A stretch of DNA of 64,000 nucleotides, from NCBI GenBank assembly GCA_014904845.1, contig MU119259.1, forward strand, positions 124,001 through 188,000, written 5' to 3'. The stretch comes from Acephala macrosclerotiorum (Eukaryota; Ascomycota; Leotiomycetes; Helotiales; Mollisiaceae). A model generated the notes under the pieces. That model saw only the letters and a list, made by a program, of their open reading frames with translations, did not search any database and was not told the origin of the DNA. Within the stretch, counting starts at the first letter, position 1. Each line of letters begins with the position of its first letter. Both the position numbers and the translations under genes were made by a program. This document shows, in pieces, positions 48,430-59,455 of the stretch.

Positions 48430-49281
48430 ATGCGGTGTCCCATCGTATACATTCCGCTCTTTCTCCTCCCAACCATATCAGCACTCCAAATCCCATCGAT
48501 ATTCGCACCATTCTACGAACCCCACCTCGAAGATTCCCTTCTCCTCTCGAATGTTAGCTTAATATCAGACAAGCCCGACCTGCGAAAACGAGATGGCAAT
48601 TGCCCAGATAATTACAACAGCTGTTCAACCTTAGCAGCCGCAGATGCAGGAGCTTGCTGTACAGTAGGCAGCTTCTGCACGACTGATCATGCGAAGAACA
48701 TAGCTTGTTGCCCTACAGGAGCAACATGCACAGGCTCAATTACCAGAGGAACAGCGACGGCGACTACCAGCGTGGCAGGAGGCGTATTTGGGACAGGCAC
48801 AACCTCAGTTACAACAACGACAAGCACAGGCACAACGGCTACAATCACCAGCGCAGCTACTATATCCACAGTCGCAAACTCCTTCTTCCCATGGCCATAT
48901 ATCCCAACCACATACGTCAACAGCGCAGCATGCATGACCGCCTACTCAGACTGCCAATCCAACTACGCTGCCTGCACTGCAGATCTAGCTGGTGGAAATG
49001 TCTTCCCAGTCACAATTGTAGCGCCAGGAGGAGGAGTCACGGTAGGAGCTACGGCTCAGAGCTTGGGAACAGCGAGTGCTACGAGTATTTGTAGCAGTTT
49101 ATATAATGTTGGGTGTTATGGAATTGTGCCGGCGAATTGTGCGACGTTTGGAACTGGTACGGCTACAGGTTTCATTGTTGCGACTACAACGGGAGCTGGG
49201 GCAAGGCAGACGATGGGGTGTTTTGCGAAGGCCGGGGTAGTGGCTGGATTGGGGATTGGGATTGCTGGACAGATGATCTGA
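48430..49281 (+). CDS. Secreted Cys-rich, Ser/Thr-rich GPI-anchored protein
   Basis: A single exon of 283 residues. A signal peptide (about residues 1-19, PIVYIPLFLLPTISAL) precedes a pro-like segment ending at a dibasic KR (LRKRDGNC). A Cys-rich module follows, with spacing CPDNYNSC...GACCTVGSFC...ACCPTGATC, eight Cys in about 45 residues including two CC pairs. Next is a Thr-rich stretch (about residues 108-148), then a second part with paired Cys (AACMTAYSDCQSNYAAC; ICSSLYNVGCYGIVPANC). A hydrophobic C-terminus (AGVVAGLGIGIAGQMI) after small residues fits a GPI signal. Similar proteins are common on fungal walls and are often annotated only as GPI-anchored proteins. The first Cys module resembles granulin or carbohydrate-binding knottins only loosely, and I claim no activity. 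Confidence 0.82.
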   Translation: MRCPIVYIPLFLLPTISALQIPSIFAPFYEPHLEDSLLLSNVSLISDKPDLRKRDGNCPDNYNSCSTLAAADAGACCTVGSFCTTDHAKNIACCPTGATCTGSITRGTATATTSVAGGVFGTGTTSVTTTTSTGTTATITSAATISTVANSFFPWPYIPTTYVNSAACMTAYSDCQSNYAACTADLAGGNVFPVTIVAPGGGVTVGATAQSLGTASATSICSSLYNVGCYGIVPANCATFGTGTATGFIVATTTGAGARQTMGCFAKAGVVAGLGIGIAGQMI

Positions 49282-49970
49282 GGAGAGAAAGAGAGCTGAC
49301 TGTGGGGGAAGTGCTGTGGAGGAAATGTTGATATGGGAGATGTGTTGTCTAATTGCATGGCTATGGAGTTTGGTGAAAAGCTGGATTATCATTCATAGCA
49401 GCTATGTGTTATGCTGTACGTCTTTACGAAGTTCACGACACTTGTATGAAGCAAGTGTGATTTCGGAGTTATATATCCAATTGAGATAATTGTGGTTTCC
49501 TCCATCTGAACATTAGATTGTATGATATGATATGATTGGACGCGCTGACCTTCTTTCCTCTGCTTTCTGTAGAGATCCTTTTATTATCTAGAAAAGCTCA
49601 CTTCTTACGAGAGCTACAACATCCGAGGAAACAGGTGCTACCGCTGTCTCACCAATAGGCAGAGAAGAGTGAGACCGGCATCCTGAATTGGTTGGTCCAA
49701 AACACCTCGCCAATCTGCAATATCTATCCATGTTAAAATCGTCCACATATTCTGAGACGTTGGGAAACCCCTCTGGCTTCAAGTGAAGCACAACATCTGT
49801 GATCCCAGGGAATACCCAGTGACAAGGTACCGGTTCGAAAGGCGCCCTTCAATGTCGAACGTGTCCTCATCGCCATCGCTCGGCCACCATTCCGAGAGAT
49901 GAATTCTGATGCTTGGTGTTCGAGATGCTTCGAGTCGGTGTCAGATGGTAAGGATAGGATGACCTCCACC
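49282..49970. other. Convergent 3' region with a degraded coding fragment on the minus strand
   Basis: Between 49960 and 49640 on the minus strand two frames read like protein: IRIHLSEWWPSDGDEDTFDI, then after a one-base shift PFEPVPCHWVFPGITDVVLH and GFPNVSEYVDDFNMDRYCRL. No family is recognised. It is probably a fragment of a dead gene immediately downstream of the MFS transporter. Confidence 0.35.
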
Positions 49971-51612
49971 TCAAACGCACTGCCACGGCCATAAGCCTTT
50001 AGCAGCTCCAACCTTGCTCTTGACACTAGTCCTGCTCAAATGTCTCGACATTCCAGGACGCGGCGAAGCATCGTCGTTAATGATCTCTTCCTCTTTTTTC
50101 TCCTTGCTTAGCATCATCTCCTGAAGTTCACGAACTTTCCAAGCTCTCAAGAACCAGAGACACATCGCCGCAGCGATATACATGAAACCCGTGAAAATTT
50201 GAGCGTCAAGATAGATGTCGCCAGTTGACTTTCGGAGCTCAAGGCCGATAGGTTCTGAGAATGTGCAAGGTAGGACCAGGACGAGCCAGAGGATGGCAAG
50301 AGCAGAAGGTAGGATTTGAAGTCCCACTACTTCTGCGCCGACAGGACCGACAGTCGCCCAGAACCTATGATTTATGAGTAGATGAACAGTGGACACAAAT
50401 CAATATATCACTTACGTTCCAGCCATCCCTCCAGTGATGAGCCCAAAAAATATTAGAACCCCGTAGCTCTTTGAGAAGGTCCAGATGACGAGGCAGAATA
50501 AGCCCGCTAAGAATGTACAAGTGCCAGCCATATTTAGACGTCCGACTGCGTCGCTGAAGTATCCAATGAAAGGTCTTCCAATGCCTGGGCATGTTGGTCA
50601 GTATGGATTGGTAACAATTCAGATTCGGAGATCTACCTTGTCCTAGATTCAACACAGCGCCAACAACAGAGCCTTGCTGAGCTGTAAGTCCGATGCTCCT
50701 TGCGTAGTTAGGGAGAGAGAACAGCAGCACAATGTAACCGAGCATGCTGAAGAAGCCCCATCCCAGAAGTAAAAGAAACTCCACTCTCTTGAAGAGTCGA
50801 GCGTCAAACGCGAGTAGCACAGCACTAACACTCTTGTTTCGATCTTTGATCAGAATGGTACAGATCATGTTGACAGTGAAGGCAACGATTGCGAGTATAC
50901 GGAATGCCCAGCTCAAACCAATCGACTGAATCATGGCATTCGTACCCAACGAGTAGATCAATCCACCGATTCCAGAGCCGGCAGTAGCTATACTGTTCGC
51001 GAATGACCGTTTCTTGTTGAACCATTGCGGTACGACACCCACACTGGCCACGAACAAGAAGCCCATACCGAACCCAAACGCCACTCCTTGAGAGAGGAAG
51101 AGGTGCCAGATCTTATTGGCCCATGATGCGCCTAGAAGTCCTGCTGTCTCAAAGAGAATTCCAACGCCCAAGGTGACCTGTGTCCCATATCTTCGGGTGC
51201 AGATTGTAGCCACAGGAGACATGAGCAAGGCCAACGAGATAGAGAGCCCTCCGATAAAGGCGTACTCGAGGGAGGTTGCTCCTGGAAAAGTGTTTTCGGC
51301 CAAGTAGTGAGCGAGGAAGACGCCGTAAGACTAAATATGAGGATGGGCAAAAGTAGGACGGGGACTTTGACTTACAGAGTTCACTCCCCATGTGTGTGCA
51401 TTTATTAGAAATACACAGGCAACACAGACCCATCCATAGCCACCGTCAGGAGGCGCGTCTGCTTGCCTGACTTCTGACAGTCTTTCATGCTCAATATCGT
51501 CTGAACCAGTCTCCTTCTCTCCGTCGTTGAGGGCATTCTCCTCGATTGAAGGCTCAAGAGAGCCAAATTCAAGGTCGATCCCCTCAGTCTCTTCTAGTTT
51601 GTGAGAAGCCAT
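49971..51612 (-). CDS. MFS transporter, monocarboxylate (MCT) family
   Basis: Four exons (51612-51376, 51330-50637, 50584-50416, 50364-49971) separated by introns of 45, 52 and 51 bp give 497 residues. The start is the ATG at 51612 (MASHKLEETEG). The acidic N-terminal tail of about 60 residues is followed by the MCT signature APPDGGYGWVCVACVF leading into helix 1, and then about 12 membrane helices. The sequence RPFIGYFSDAVGRLN after the central loop matches the conserved loop of the second half. The C-terminal tail is charged (EKKEEEIINDD) and ends KGLWPWQCV. Fungal members (Mch/Esbp6 type) export or import organic acids or other small molecules; substrates are largely unknown. With no metabolic gene cluster around it, the substrate cannot be inferred. 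Intron-3 splicing joins GMAG to FWATVG in frame. Confidence 0.9.
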
Positions 51613-52720
51613 GACTATGTATATTGATAGGCATATACTGCTGTGAAGATTTTCTTGGATTCGTTCGATGATTGAATGGAGGAATATAAGGGGACTATCG
51701 ACTTTTCTGAGAGATTTCTGAAACGAGTTTTCCCTCAACAGCCCGCTCTTAACGATTGGGTCGATGAGGTTAGTGTCTTAACGTGTAAGGCGAGTCGGAA
51801 TAGAACAACGAAAGAGCAGCTTGAAGAACGACGCATATAAGGACAGACATGGCAACCGTTTGCTGGCACTTCAACAGACTTAAAAAGAGTGACTCGTCAG
51901 AAAATATCGGCCGTCAAGCGCATCTTGCCTTCACGCTACCCCGCGATGCGGAAATAAGGATCGATGGTGCCGTGAACCGATTGATGTTGTTACCTAATCG
52001 GATTAACGCTCAAGGTCCGGTAGCTGTCAAATAGCTTGGCCGTTGGCCGCTCTTGGAGCGTCATCGTCCGAATGTCCTCGAAGCCATGGAACATACTGTA
52101 TTCAACATGCTTGAGATGCGGATGGCAAACAGAACTCGAAAAGTGATACGGGACTCGGGAAGGTGCCGTTCCTCGGGTGCCTGAGTCCACTTGGCCTGAA
52201 TGCCGCCAGCAGTGCGATTCGATGATGTGGCCCACTGCATGTGGAGGCCGCTCATACGTCTGCTCACTAATGAGGAGATTCTTGCTGATGCTGCGAGAAA
52301 AAAAGGAAAGCAGACGCCCACGGAACGATGCAGAGAACAAAGAAGATATATCTTCAGCAGTTTTTGAATTCGTGAAACCTGTCATGAAGGAACAGGCCCT
52401 TGCATCAGCTGAAGCCGAAGCACGTGAGGCGTTGCGGCAACGACAGTGAGGTTGCTCCGCCAATTTGGGTCGCCCTATTGTTGACTTTCGCGTAGCACCA
52501 TCCCAGCAAAAACGGAGCACAAAGACTAAGACTCAACTCTCGTTGTACTGTTTACATCACCTCGCTATACGATCTCCCTAATATTACTGCTACGATCCTC
52601 CACAACCATATTTACCGATAAAAAAGCGCTTCGCTTCGTCGACCAACTTCTCCCCACTGCATCGCAATCGCCTTCTGCAAACTGCGATTTGCTTCTTCTT
52701 GACAAGAATACGCCGCAATC
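51613..52720. other. Divergent promoter region between the MFS and LIM genes
   Basis: 1.1 kb. A plus-strand frame at 52177-52449 (90 codons, ending EAEAREALRQRQ) is the only one worth noting; it has no known domain and I do not call it a gene. The rest is presumably promoter and leader. Confidence 0.45.
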
Positions 52721-55479
52721 ATGATGCTTCGAGGAAGGTCGAAAGATCGGAGCCCTAAGGTCACTCCTCCAGGGCCAGTTCCCATGACAAACGAACAATT
52801 CGGTAATGCTACTTTCATGATAATCGCTGCTCATACTCTTCGCAAATCCAGCGAATCTTTATACGTTTCATTCTCATACGAGAAATCAGCACAACTATTG
52901 CTCCTCCTCGCTGATAATCCTTAGCTGCGTACTTGAGTGATCTACGAAACAACCGCGTTCAACGACCAAGCGGTGCAAGGCCTCTGCCATCAAACAATAG
53001 GCGCGAGTCTGATAGAGGTACTTCTGCAGCAGTTCCCCCAGCCCAAACACCGGAATCTCCAGTGACGGAATCCGTCCCACGATCCGGAAGTGTGCTGTCT
53101 CACAGACGAGCCCAGTCAACCATGTCCACATACTCCTCAATCACTTCGAGAACTGGTCGCCAACTAGCACAGCAGCCTTCACCTCTGCAGTCTGAGCCCA
53201 CGACCATTCTGAAGCCATCCGATGTCGTACCAACCGCCACATACATTGAACGGGGTCAAAGATGGATGGAGAAGGAGGAGGCTGTGTCTCTACGGGAGGC
53301 TATGGAGGATATGGATTTGAAAAAGCAAGAAGAGGAAGACGCTCGACTACATTCGGCAGCCCAAGATGAGGCTTCTGAATTAGTTTGGCAACACCAACAT
53401 CCCACGGCTACTATCAATCCTCATGCTCCATATCGATACAACGACCATCTCAGAAAGAACAGCTACCAACACGCTAGAACACAGAGCGTTGGACGTTATG
53501 GAGGCGTCGGAATGGCTACTGGACTTGCAAGAGATATGCCACCTAGATCTGTCTCGGGCGGCTCTAGCAGCAGCGGAGGATTGACTTCGCCACGCGGACG
53601 AATATCTGGGGACTTTTCGGACAAAGACTTTCAGACCCGGACTCTGAGCCCAGAAAGAACAAACAGGCTTGTCTCCGACGAGCTTTTCATGGATGCTAAG
53701 TCCTATGGAAGCATGCCAAGCAGCAACAGACCACAAGGCAGCACCCGGAGGAAGAGCGGCGGCAAGCGAAACGTTAGTGGCGAGCTCACGGGTATGTTCA
53801 CAGGTGAACAGATATGGGAGGAACCAGAGCAGGAGAGCGATGAGAGCGCAGATCGTGGTCGACCTCACGAAACCTCTGATATGCCTGCACCTCTGCGCAT
53901 CAAACCCCGGAATCCACTGAACCGAGTACAATTCGCCCACGATGCGTCACCACGCTCAAGTAGCACACCGCCAGAGCCGATCAAGAGACTATCCACATCC
54001 GAGATTCATCTCAATCCTCCCACCCAGTCTAGGGATCCCAAATATACTGCCAACCCTCCGCCAGCAGTGACACCAGCTACTGAAGTAGAGCCCGTTACTC
54101 CAAACGAGACACCTACTGTGCCGATGAAAGATGGTCTCGAGATCAGAAGCGATGAGATCCGGCAAGCCACAAGCATGCGCCTTAAGGACCGCAGCCCTAA
54201 GTTACCCACTCCGACAGTCGTCAGTGACAGACCTGGCCGACCGATTGTAAGCTTTGATTCCAATTGGAAGCCGAAAGAGGCTGATATAAAGCCAGAAGTG
54301 CGAAGAAGATCTCCCTTCGACAGGGGTCCCAACGGTGAAAGGCAAAGCCTACCTTTTCGCTCAGATTCGAAAAGTGTCTCAACCCCTGGCCCGACCATTC
54401 ACGTTCCTGACACACCATCAGTCGAAGTGAAAATGGTCCCGAAGATTTCAGTCCCTACCATAAATCGTTCCGAATCTGCACCGCCTATCCCTAGAATCAA
54501 TTTCCCTGACTCTAAACCATCGGTCCCTACCATCAATGTCCCCGATTCACGACCAATGATCCCAACCATAAACCTCCCTGGTTCGCAACCATCCATTCCC
54601 ACAATTAACCCCCCAGACGCGCCATCAATCTCGGTCTCGGCTCCTGCCGTTCCAACAATAACTACAGGGAGCGACTCCTTAGCTGCCAAGGGAAGGCGAC
54701 CTCTCCCTGATCCAAAGACTGCCACTGGCCGTCCTCCACCACGCCACCATGCCACTGCTCCCATTCCTCGAGGTCACTGGTCCCCAGCCGCAGGGACAAG
54801 AGCGACTGCAACTTGCCACCAATGTCAACTGCCAATTGAAGGACGAGTGGTCAAGTTGAGTGGTGCATTGGAGCATTTCCACCCCGAATGTTTCATTTGC
54901 TTCACATGCGGCACTGGCCTAGAATCCCTGGAAATTCATCCTGAACCTCTAGCAAAGCGAGCTGAGCGTCTGGACCGTATCAAGAGGCGTTCTCGTGGAG
55001 GAGAAATTCCAGAGATAGAGGGCCAAACCTATGCCGAAGATGGTGATCCACGACAGCGATTCTATTGTCATCTTGACTTCCACGAGACCTTCGCACCTAA
55101 GTGTAAGCACTGCAAGACTCCTATCATTGGCGAGCACATGGTTGCCTTGGGAGAGAGCTGGCATTACGGACACTTCTTCTGCGCAGAATGTGGTGATCCT
55201 TTTGAGAAAGGCATGACACACATTGAGAAGGATGGGTACGCATGGTGCCTGGGTTGCCAAACCAAACGAACAGAACGACGAGCACCGAAATGCAAGAAGT
55301 GCAGAGGACCGGTCATCGGCGAATACGTTCAAGCCCTGGGTGGTGAATGGCACGAGAAGTGCTTCCGTTGTGCGACTTGCAAGAATGGCTTCGACGATGG
55401 AGCATTCTATCCCAAGCAGGTTGGAGATGAGACTGTTGTGTTGTGTATTCAGTGCATTGAGCGAGAATTGAAGGCTTGA
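52721..55479 (+). CDS. Three-LIM-domain protein (paxillin-like)
   Basis: Two exons (52721-52802 and 52925-55479) flank a 122-bp intron (donor GTAATG, acceptor CTTAG) and give 878 residues; splicing produces PMTNEQF/AAYLSDLRNNR. The start could be either of two adjacent ATGs at 52721 or 52724. The first 650 residues are disordered, Ser/Pro-rich and charged. They contain a predicted coil (about residues 120-150, EEAVSLREAMEDMDLKKQEEED) and a degenerate repeat PTIN-x-P-(D/G)-S-x-P-S-(V/I) at about 540-605. Three LIM zinc-binding domains end the protein: LIM1 from about 657 (CHQCQLPIEG), LIM2 from about 753 (CKHCKTPIIGEHMVALGESW) and LIM3 from about 817 (CKKCRGPVIGEY). LIM1 carries an extra basic segment of about 30 residues between its zinc fingers. 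Yeast Pxl1 is a LIM protein of polarised growth and cytokinesis; a similar cortical actin role is plausible by analogy. Confidence 0.9.
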
Positions 55480-56084
55480 GGAGGGTGTAATATTGCAAGA
55501 TTTACAGTCCACTCTTTTCGAAGCTTTCCTTATGCCCAAAAGCTCAGTTAACGTCTTTATGAGGTTCATCAATATCCGAGCCCATGCCATTCATTGATTT
55601 TATAATTAGTAGCATTGCAGTATTGGTGTCAGGGAATTTTTCAAGCGTCTGCCAATTCTGTACAAATACATACACGAAATAAATCAATATCAATACACAA
55701 TCATGCCTGGTCTCATGGTGAATGCAGCGTTCCGGTGAAACAGATACATGTGAAGTCAGACCCTCACATCAGAATCCTGAGAAGAGTATGGTAGGCTCTT
55801 GTGAGTGTTGACCTGTCGAATGTCTGTACCCTTACCTGCCAATGTTCATGTCCCGAGTCTTAAAGTGATGGTTAAGAGGAAAGATTTGGGGACAGTGGCA
55901 CCGGGTCAATATGCGAATGAGTATTAATTCTATATGAAACTCGTTCTCTGAAGCTGTCAATTTGGTACACGGCCCTTTTATCACCTTCATTTCATATTCT
56001 CATGATACGCATTACTCGTCCTCAATAATCAACATCATTAAAACTCTGCTGCACCAAATTCCTTTTCCAACCCGTCGCAATAGA
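55480..56084. other. Convergent 3' region between the LIM and HD genes
   Basis: 605 bp holding the two 3' ends. No supported gene or repeat. Confidence 0.5.
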
Positions 56085-56816
56085 TCAACCATCATAAGGC
56101 TTCATCAAGTCATTCTCCTCCACCCCCTCCGGAAACTCCCTCTCACCAAGATGCGTCGTATGAGCCCAAGGCTTCAATCCATTCTCCTTCCGAATAGTCT
56201 TCGCAAAACAGCCGCTCCACTTCAACCTCGGAAACTCCTTCACAACACTCTCAATCGTCCCCCTATCCACCAGTTGAGGGTTTCCTCCCATATTATCAAA
56301 AATTGTCGCAAGCTGAATCAAAGCCCCGATCTTCGTCAATGTCCCCGTCTCTCCAAGATCTTGATGCCGAATCACAGCTTCGGCTACAGACTCTGCTTGG
56401 GGGGTCGGTGCGGAGAGCGATTTCAGTAAGTCGAGAACAATTAAACCGCCGTGGAATTCGAAGGATAGGAGAGTGGCGTTTATGTTCTTATCCGTAGTAC
56501 CAATATCATGCAACAAACAAGTCAAGAAATAAGTTTCGTTGAAAGAGGGTGAAACCCAGGATGAGAAGGCATGAGAGAGAATTGCGGAGCCATAGTAGAA
56601 GACTCGCATGCTGTGGTTGTAAGTCTCGATTGGGAGTTCGGTTTTTGCGTATTTCTGGACTGCTTGGACAAGCGGAGAATCAGGCAACGGAATCTGGGAA
56701 ACGGAGACCGGTTTGGGAGCGTTGGATGAGGTTGTGGATTGTGAGAGGAGGATCTCGACTTTGCGAGGGACCGCGTCCCAGCCGTATTTTGTGATTGTGA
56801 TGGAGCGATCGGCCAT
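56085..56816 (-). CDS. HD-domain hydrolase, cyanamide hydratase family
   Basis: A single exon of 243 residues, the usual length for the fungal cyanamide hydratase/Ddi2 group. The HD metal-binding signature is complete: His68 in YNHSMRV, the His103-Asp104 pair in CLLHDIGTTDK and, in the expected next position, His151 in RHQDLGETG. The family characteristically begins with a short region like ITKYGWDAVPR and contains SFNETYFLTCLLHDIG. The founding enzyme (Myrothecium) hydrates cyanamide to urea with a zinc ion, and yeast DDI2/3 do the same and are induced by alkylating agents. Whether this protein acts on cyanamide or another nitrile-like substrate cannot be told from sequence. No targeting peptide is seen, so it is probably cytosolic. 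Confidence 0.88.
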   Translation of the reverse strand: MADRSITITKYGWDAVPRKVEILLSQSTTSSNAPKPVSVSQIPLPDSPLVQAVQKYAKTELPIETYNHSMRVFYYGSAILSHAFSSWVSPSFNETYFLTCLLHDIGTTDKNINATLLSFEFHGGLIVLDLLKSLSAPTPQAESVAEAVIRHQDLGETGTLTKIGALIQLATIFDNMGGNPQLVDRGTIESVVKEFPRLKWSGCFAKTIRKENGLKPWAHTTHLGEREFPEGVEENDLMKPYDG

Positions 56817-57296
56817 GATGGTAATTTATTATGAGAGATTTCGTTTGAAAAAAGACGTGAGAAGTCGGTCAACAAGAGAAAAACGAAGACGTATTTAAAC
56901 TTGATATGTATCACCAAAGGAAAGAGAGTTCGGGATTTGAATTGAAGATACCTACTTGGGAAAACGGTGCTTAGCAATCGGCTTGCATGTCAGGTGCAAG
57001 GTGCCGACCTGCGAGCTGCTACGAGAATGAGCATCTTGAAATATTTGGTAATGAAGATAAATGTTTCTCCACGGCGGTTCTCCACGGAGGCGGGGGGCAC
57101 AGTGCTTGCAGCCAGTTGATGTCATTCAAATCCCTCATCGGAGGGCGTGCAAATGCCGCCGTCAGCAGTCTAGATCTGCCCTATTAACTAACCACATCTA
57201 AGATTACAAACAACAAATCTTTATTCATCCTATTGTGTGCTTTTCTACCAAGCAATAGGATTAATTCTTGTTTCCTGAACGCGCCATATCCTGACT
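56817..57296. other. Gap between the HD hydrolase start and the transporter 3' end
   Basis: 480 bp, mostly promoter and leader of the HD hydrolase gene. No supported gene. Confidence 0.5.
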
Positions 57297-59455
57297 TTAG
57301 AGGCCGTTATTAGTACATGTAAAAACTCGAGCAACAGTTCCTGCAGCATAGCTGTCTATGATACTCTGCACGCTCACGTAGGTCCCAGCCCCAAGAAAGA
57401 ATATGCTGCTCAAGTTAGCATTGCAGAACTCTAAGAGCCTCCGGAGCTAGGAGCTCCAATCGAATAAAATAGCTTGAGAGAGGAATAAGACGTACCCTAT
57501 GGCGATGATGACGAGGTTAAAAGCCAGCATCATATAACCCCACCAGGAATTTTCGTGGATCCAGGTGATTCCTCCATCGACTCTTCTCATTCTAATATAC
57601 GCAACTCCTGAAGATGGGAGAGTCAGCAATTGCGCTCTAAAAGATGCCCCAGGAGAATGTCTTCACAGTACGAAACGTTTCGAAATAGGAAAATGGATTG
57701 CCTTACTTACCCCAGAAAATGAAACCGAAAAAAGAGTCAAAGAGAGAGGACATGAGCGACAGAAGATCGGAGAAGAATGGAATGACCTCGGCCTATATTG
57801 ACGGGTTAAATCAAGGTGCTTCACAGAAGTCGTAGAGAGATCTTACGATGATGAATGCTCCAACCCAGGTAGCTGCCAGTATACCAGCCCAAGCAGACCA
57901 GCCAGTGACGGTATTTGAGGTTTTATGTTTCGTTCCCTCAAAAATCCGGAAGAAGATGAATCGTGCCGAGACTGAAGCATATAATACGCCTAGGAAGATT
58001 AGTGTTGGGATCATGAAGGAAAATGACACCTTCTTGAACACCTCGTTGCCAAGTGAGCCGAATGCTGGCGAAGAATTGTAGTTATTTCCAGTGTAAGCAT
58101 AGACAACAGATCCAACACAGCCAAAGACGATGATCTCCGCGATTGTTACTGCCCAGAGAGCTTTTGGAAAGTCCTTGGGTTCCTTCATTTCAGCGATGAA
58201 GGACGGAATCGTAATCTGGCCGATAAACGTATAGCTGATGTTCAGAAATGCGCTCATGCCTGCGACGAAAGTGGTGCCTTTGACAAGGATGGCCGTCACG
58301 ATTGGCTCTCCGCCATGCAGTCCAGTGAGGGGAATGGTGGAGTTGGGGTCGGGGTTGCACCCCGCAGGATGAGCCTCGATTCCAGCAAAGATGGCAGCCA
58401 GGAGGACTGAGATGAAGGTAAAGAGGGCCGACACAGTTGCAAGCCTAGCCAGAGCGCTGAAGGTTCGAGGAAGCGATGCAAACCAGCAAATGATAGCTGT
58501 AATAGCCGCGAACACGACCGTACACTGGCTGTGGTTGGTGATGGTGTTGAAATACTTGGCGCTTACGAGGACGTGCAAGCCCTGCTTTTATAAGTCTCTG
58601 CTGTGATAAAGAGCCTCTGCAGCCATACCTGGATGAAAGTGTTGTTCAAAATGAACATCACAGCAGTCACATACCACGCCCAGGTCTTACCCCCGGACAG
58701 CATCTGTCCGATGTCACAGACATCTCTCACTTCAGGGTGTCTGTTCAGCAGGTCAGCCTCTAGCTCGTGTTCCAACCGTATGTAATGAAGTTGTATGATA
58801 TCGTCACAGACCTCAAGCAAAACTCCCATACAACCAAAGAAGTGTACAAGACCAATCCAGCAATGACAACAGTCAGGATGAGACCTGGAACAAGGCCCAG
58901 AACCGAGTATGAATATGGAAATGACATGATAGCCAAACAGATATACTCGGAGAAGAGCAATGCAGCAGTCTGGATGAAATATTAGCCATGACCATGAAGT
59001 CGAAAACACGACAAACACAGTCTACATTTGATGGAAAGAAACAGCCTATGAATTGTGTCCACCGCGGGGCACACTGGAACACGAACGAAATCGCCTCAAA
59101 ATATGTAGAAGGGCTCGAAAAGGCGCATAGGCGACTACACCGAATACTTTCACGCAAGACAGCGACATACCTTCTGCCAGCTGCAGGTCCTGTATTGGAT
59201 TACATTGCCTGCCTCCAACTCAATTTGCTTCCCCAAGATATCAGATCCAGAATCATCAGAACCAAAATCATAGCCCTCCAGGTGAGGCAACACCTTGCAG
59301 ATTCTGCCACCAGCGGATTTGTTGCTATGGCCGAATTTACTCTTCTTTGTTTGGTCGCTCTCGAGATCGACATTGCTGAAGCTATTGTTGGCAATAGGCG
59401 TATTTTGGTTCTCCTTGTCCTTGAAGTCCGGACTGACATCCTTTTCTAACGCCAT
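57297..59455 (-). CDS. AAAP-family amino-acid transporter (mtr/N-system type)
   Basis: Seven exons (59455-59171, 58969-58812, 58740-58629, 58581-57847, 57792-57711, 57607-57496, 57405-57297) give 530 residues. All six introns close in frame (201, 71, 47, 54, 103 and 90 bp); the second uses a GTCTGT donor. The first 95 residues are a charged cytosolic tail (DFGSDDSGSD), then about 11 helices: AALLFSEYICLAIMSFPYSY opens helix 1, where this family has its conserved AxxLxxxxIxxGxLxxP-like stretch. RHPEVRDVCDIGQ links helices 3 and 4, a position conserved in Neurospora Mtr relatives. SFIAEMKEPKDFPKALWAV is the typical loop after helix 7. The protein is expected in the plasma membrane and to carry neutral or aromatic amino acids by proton symport, by family analogy; the exact substrate is not visible. 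Confidence 0.9.
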
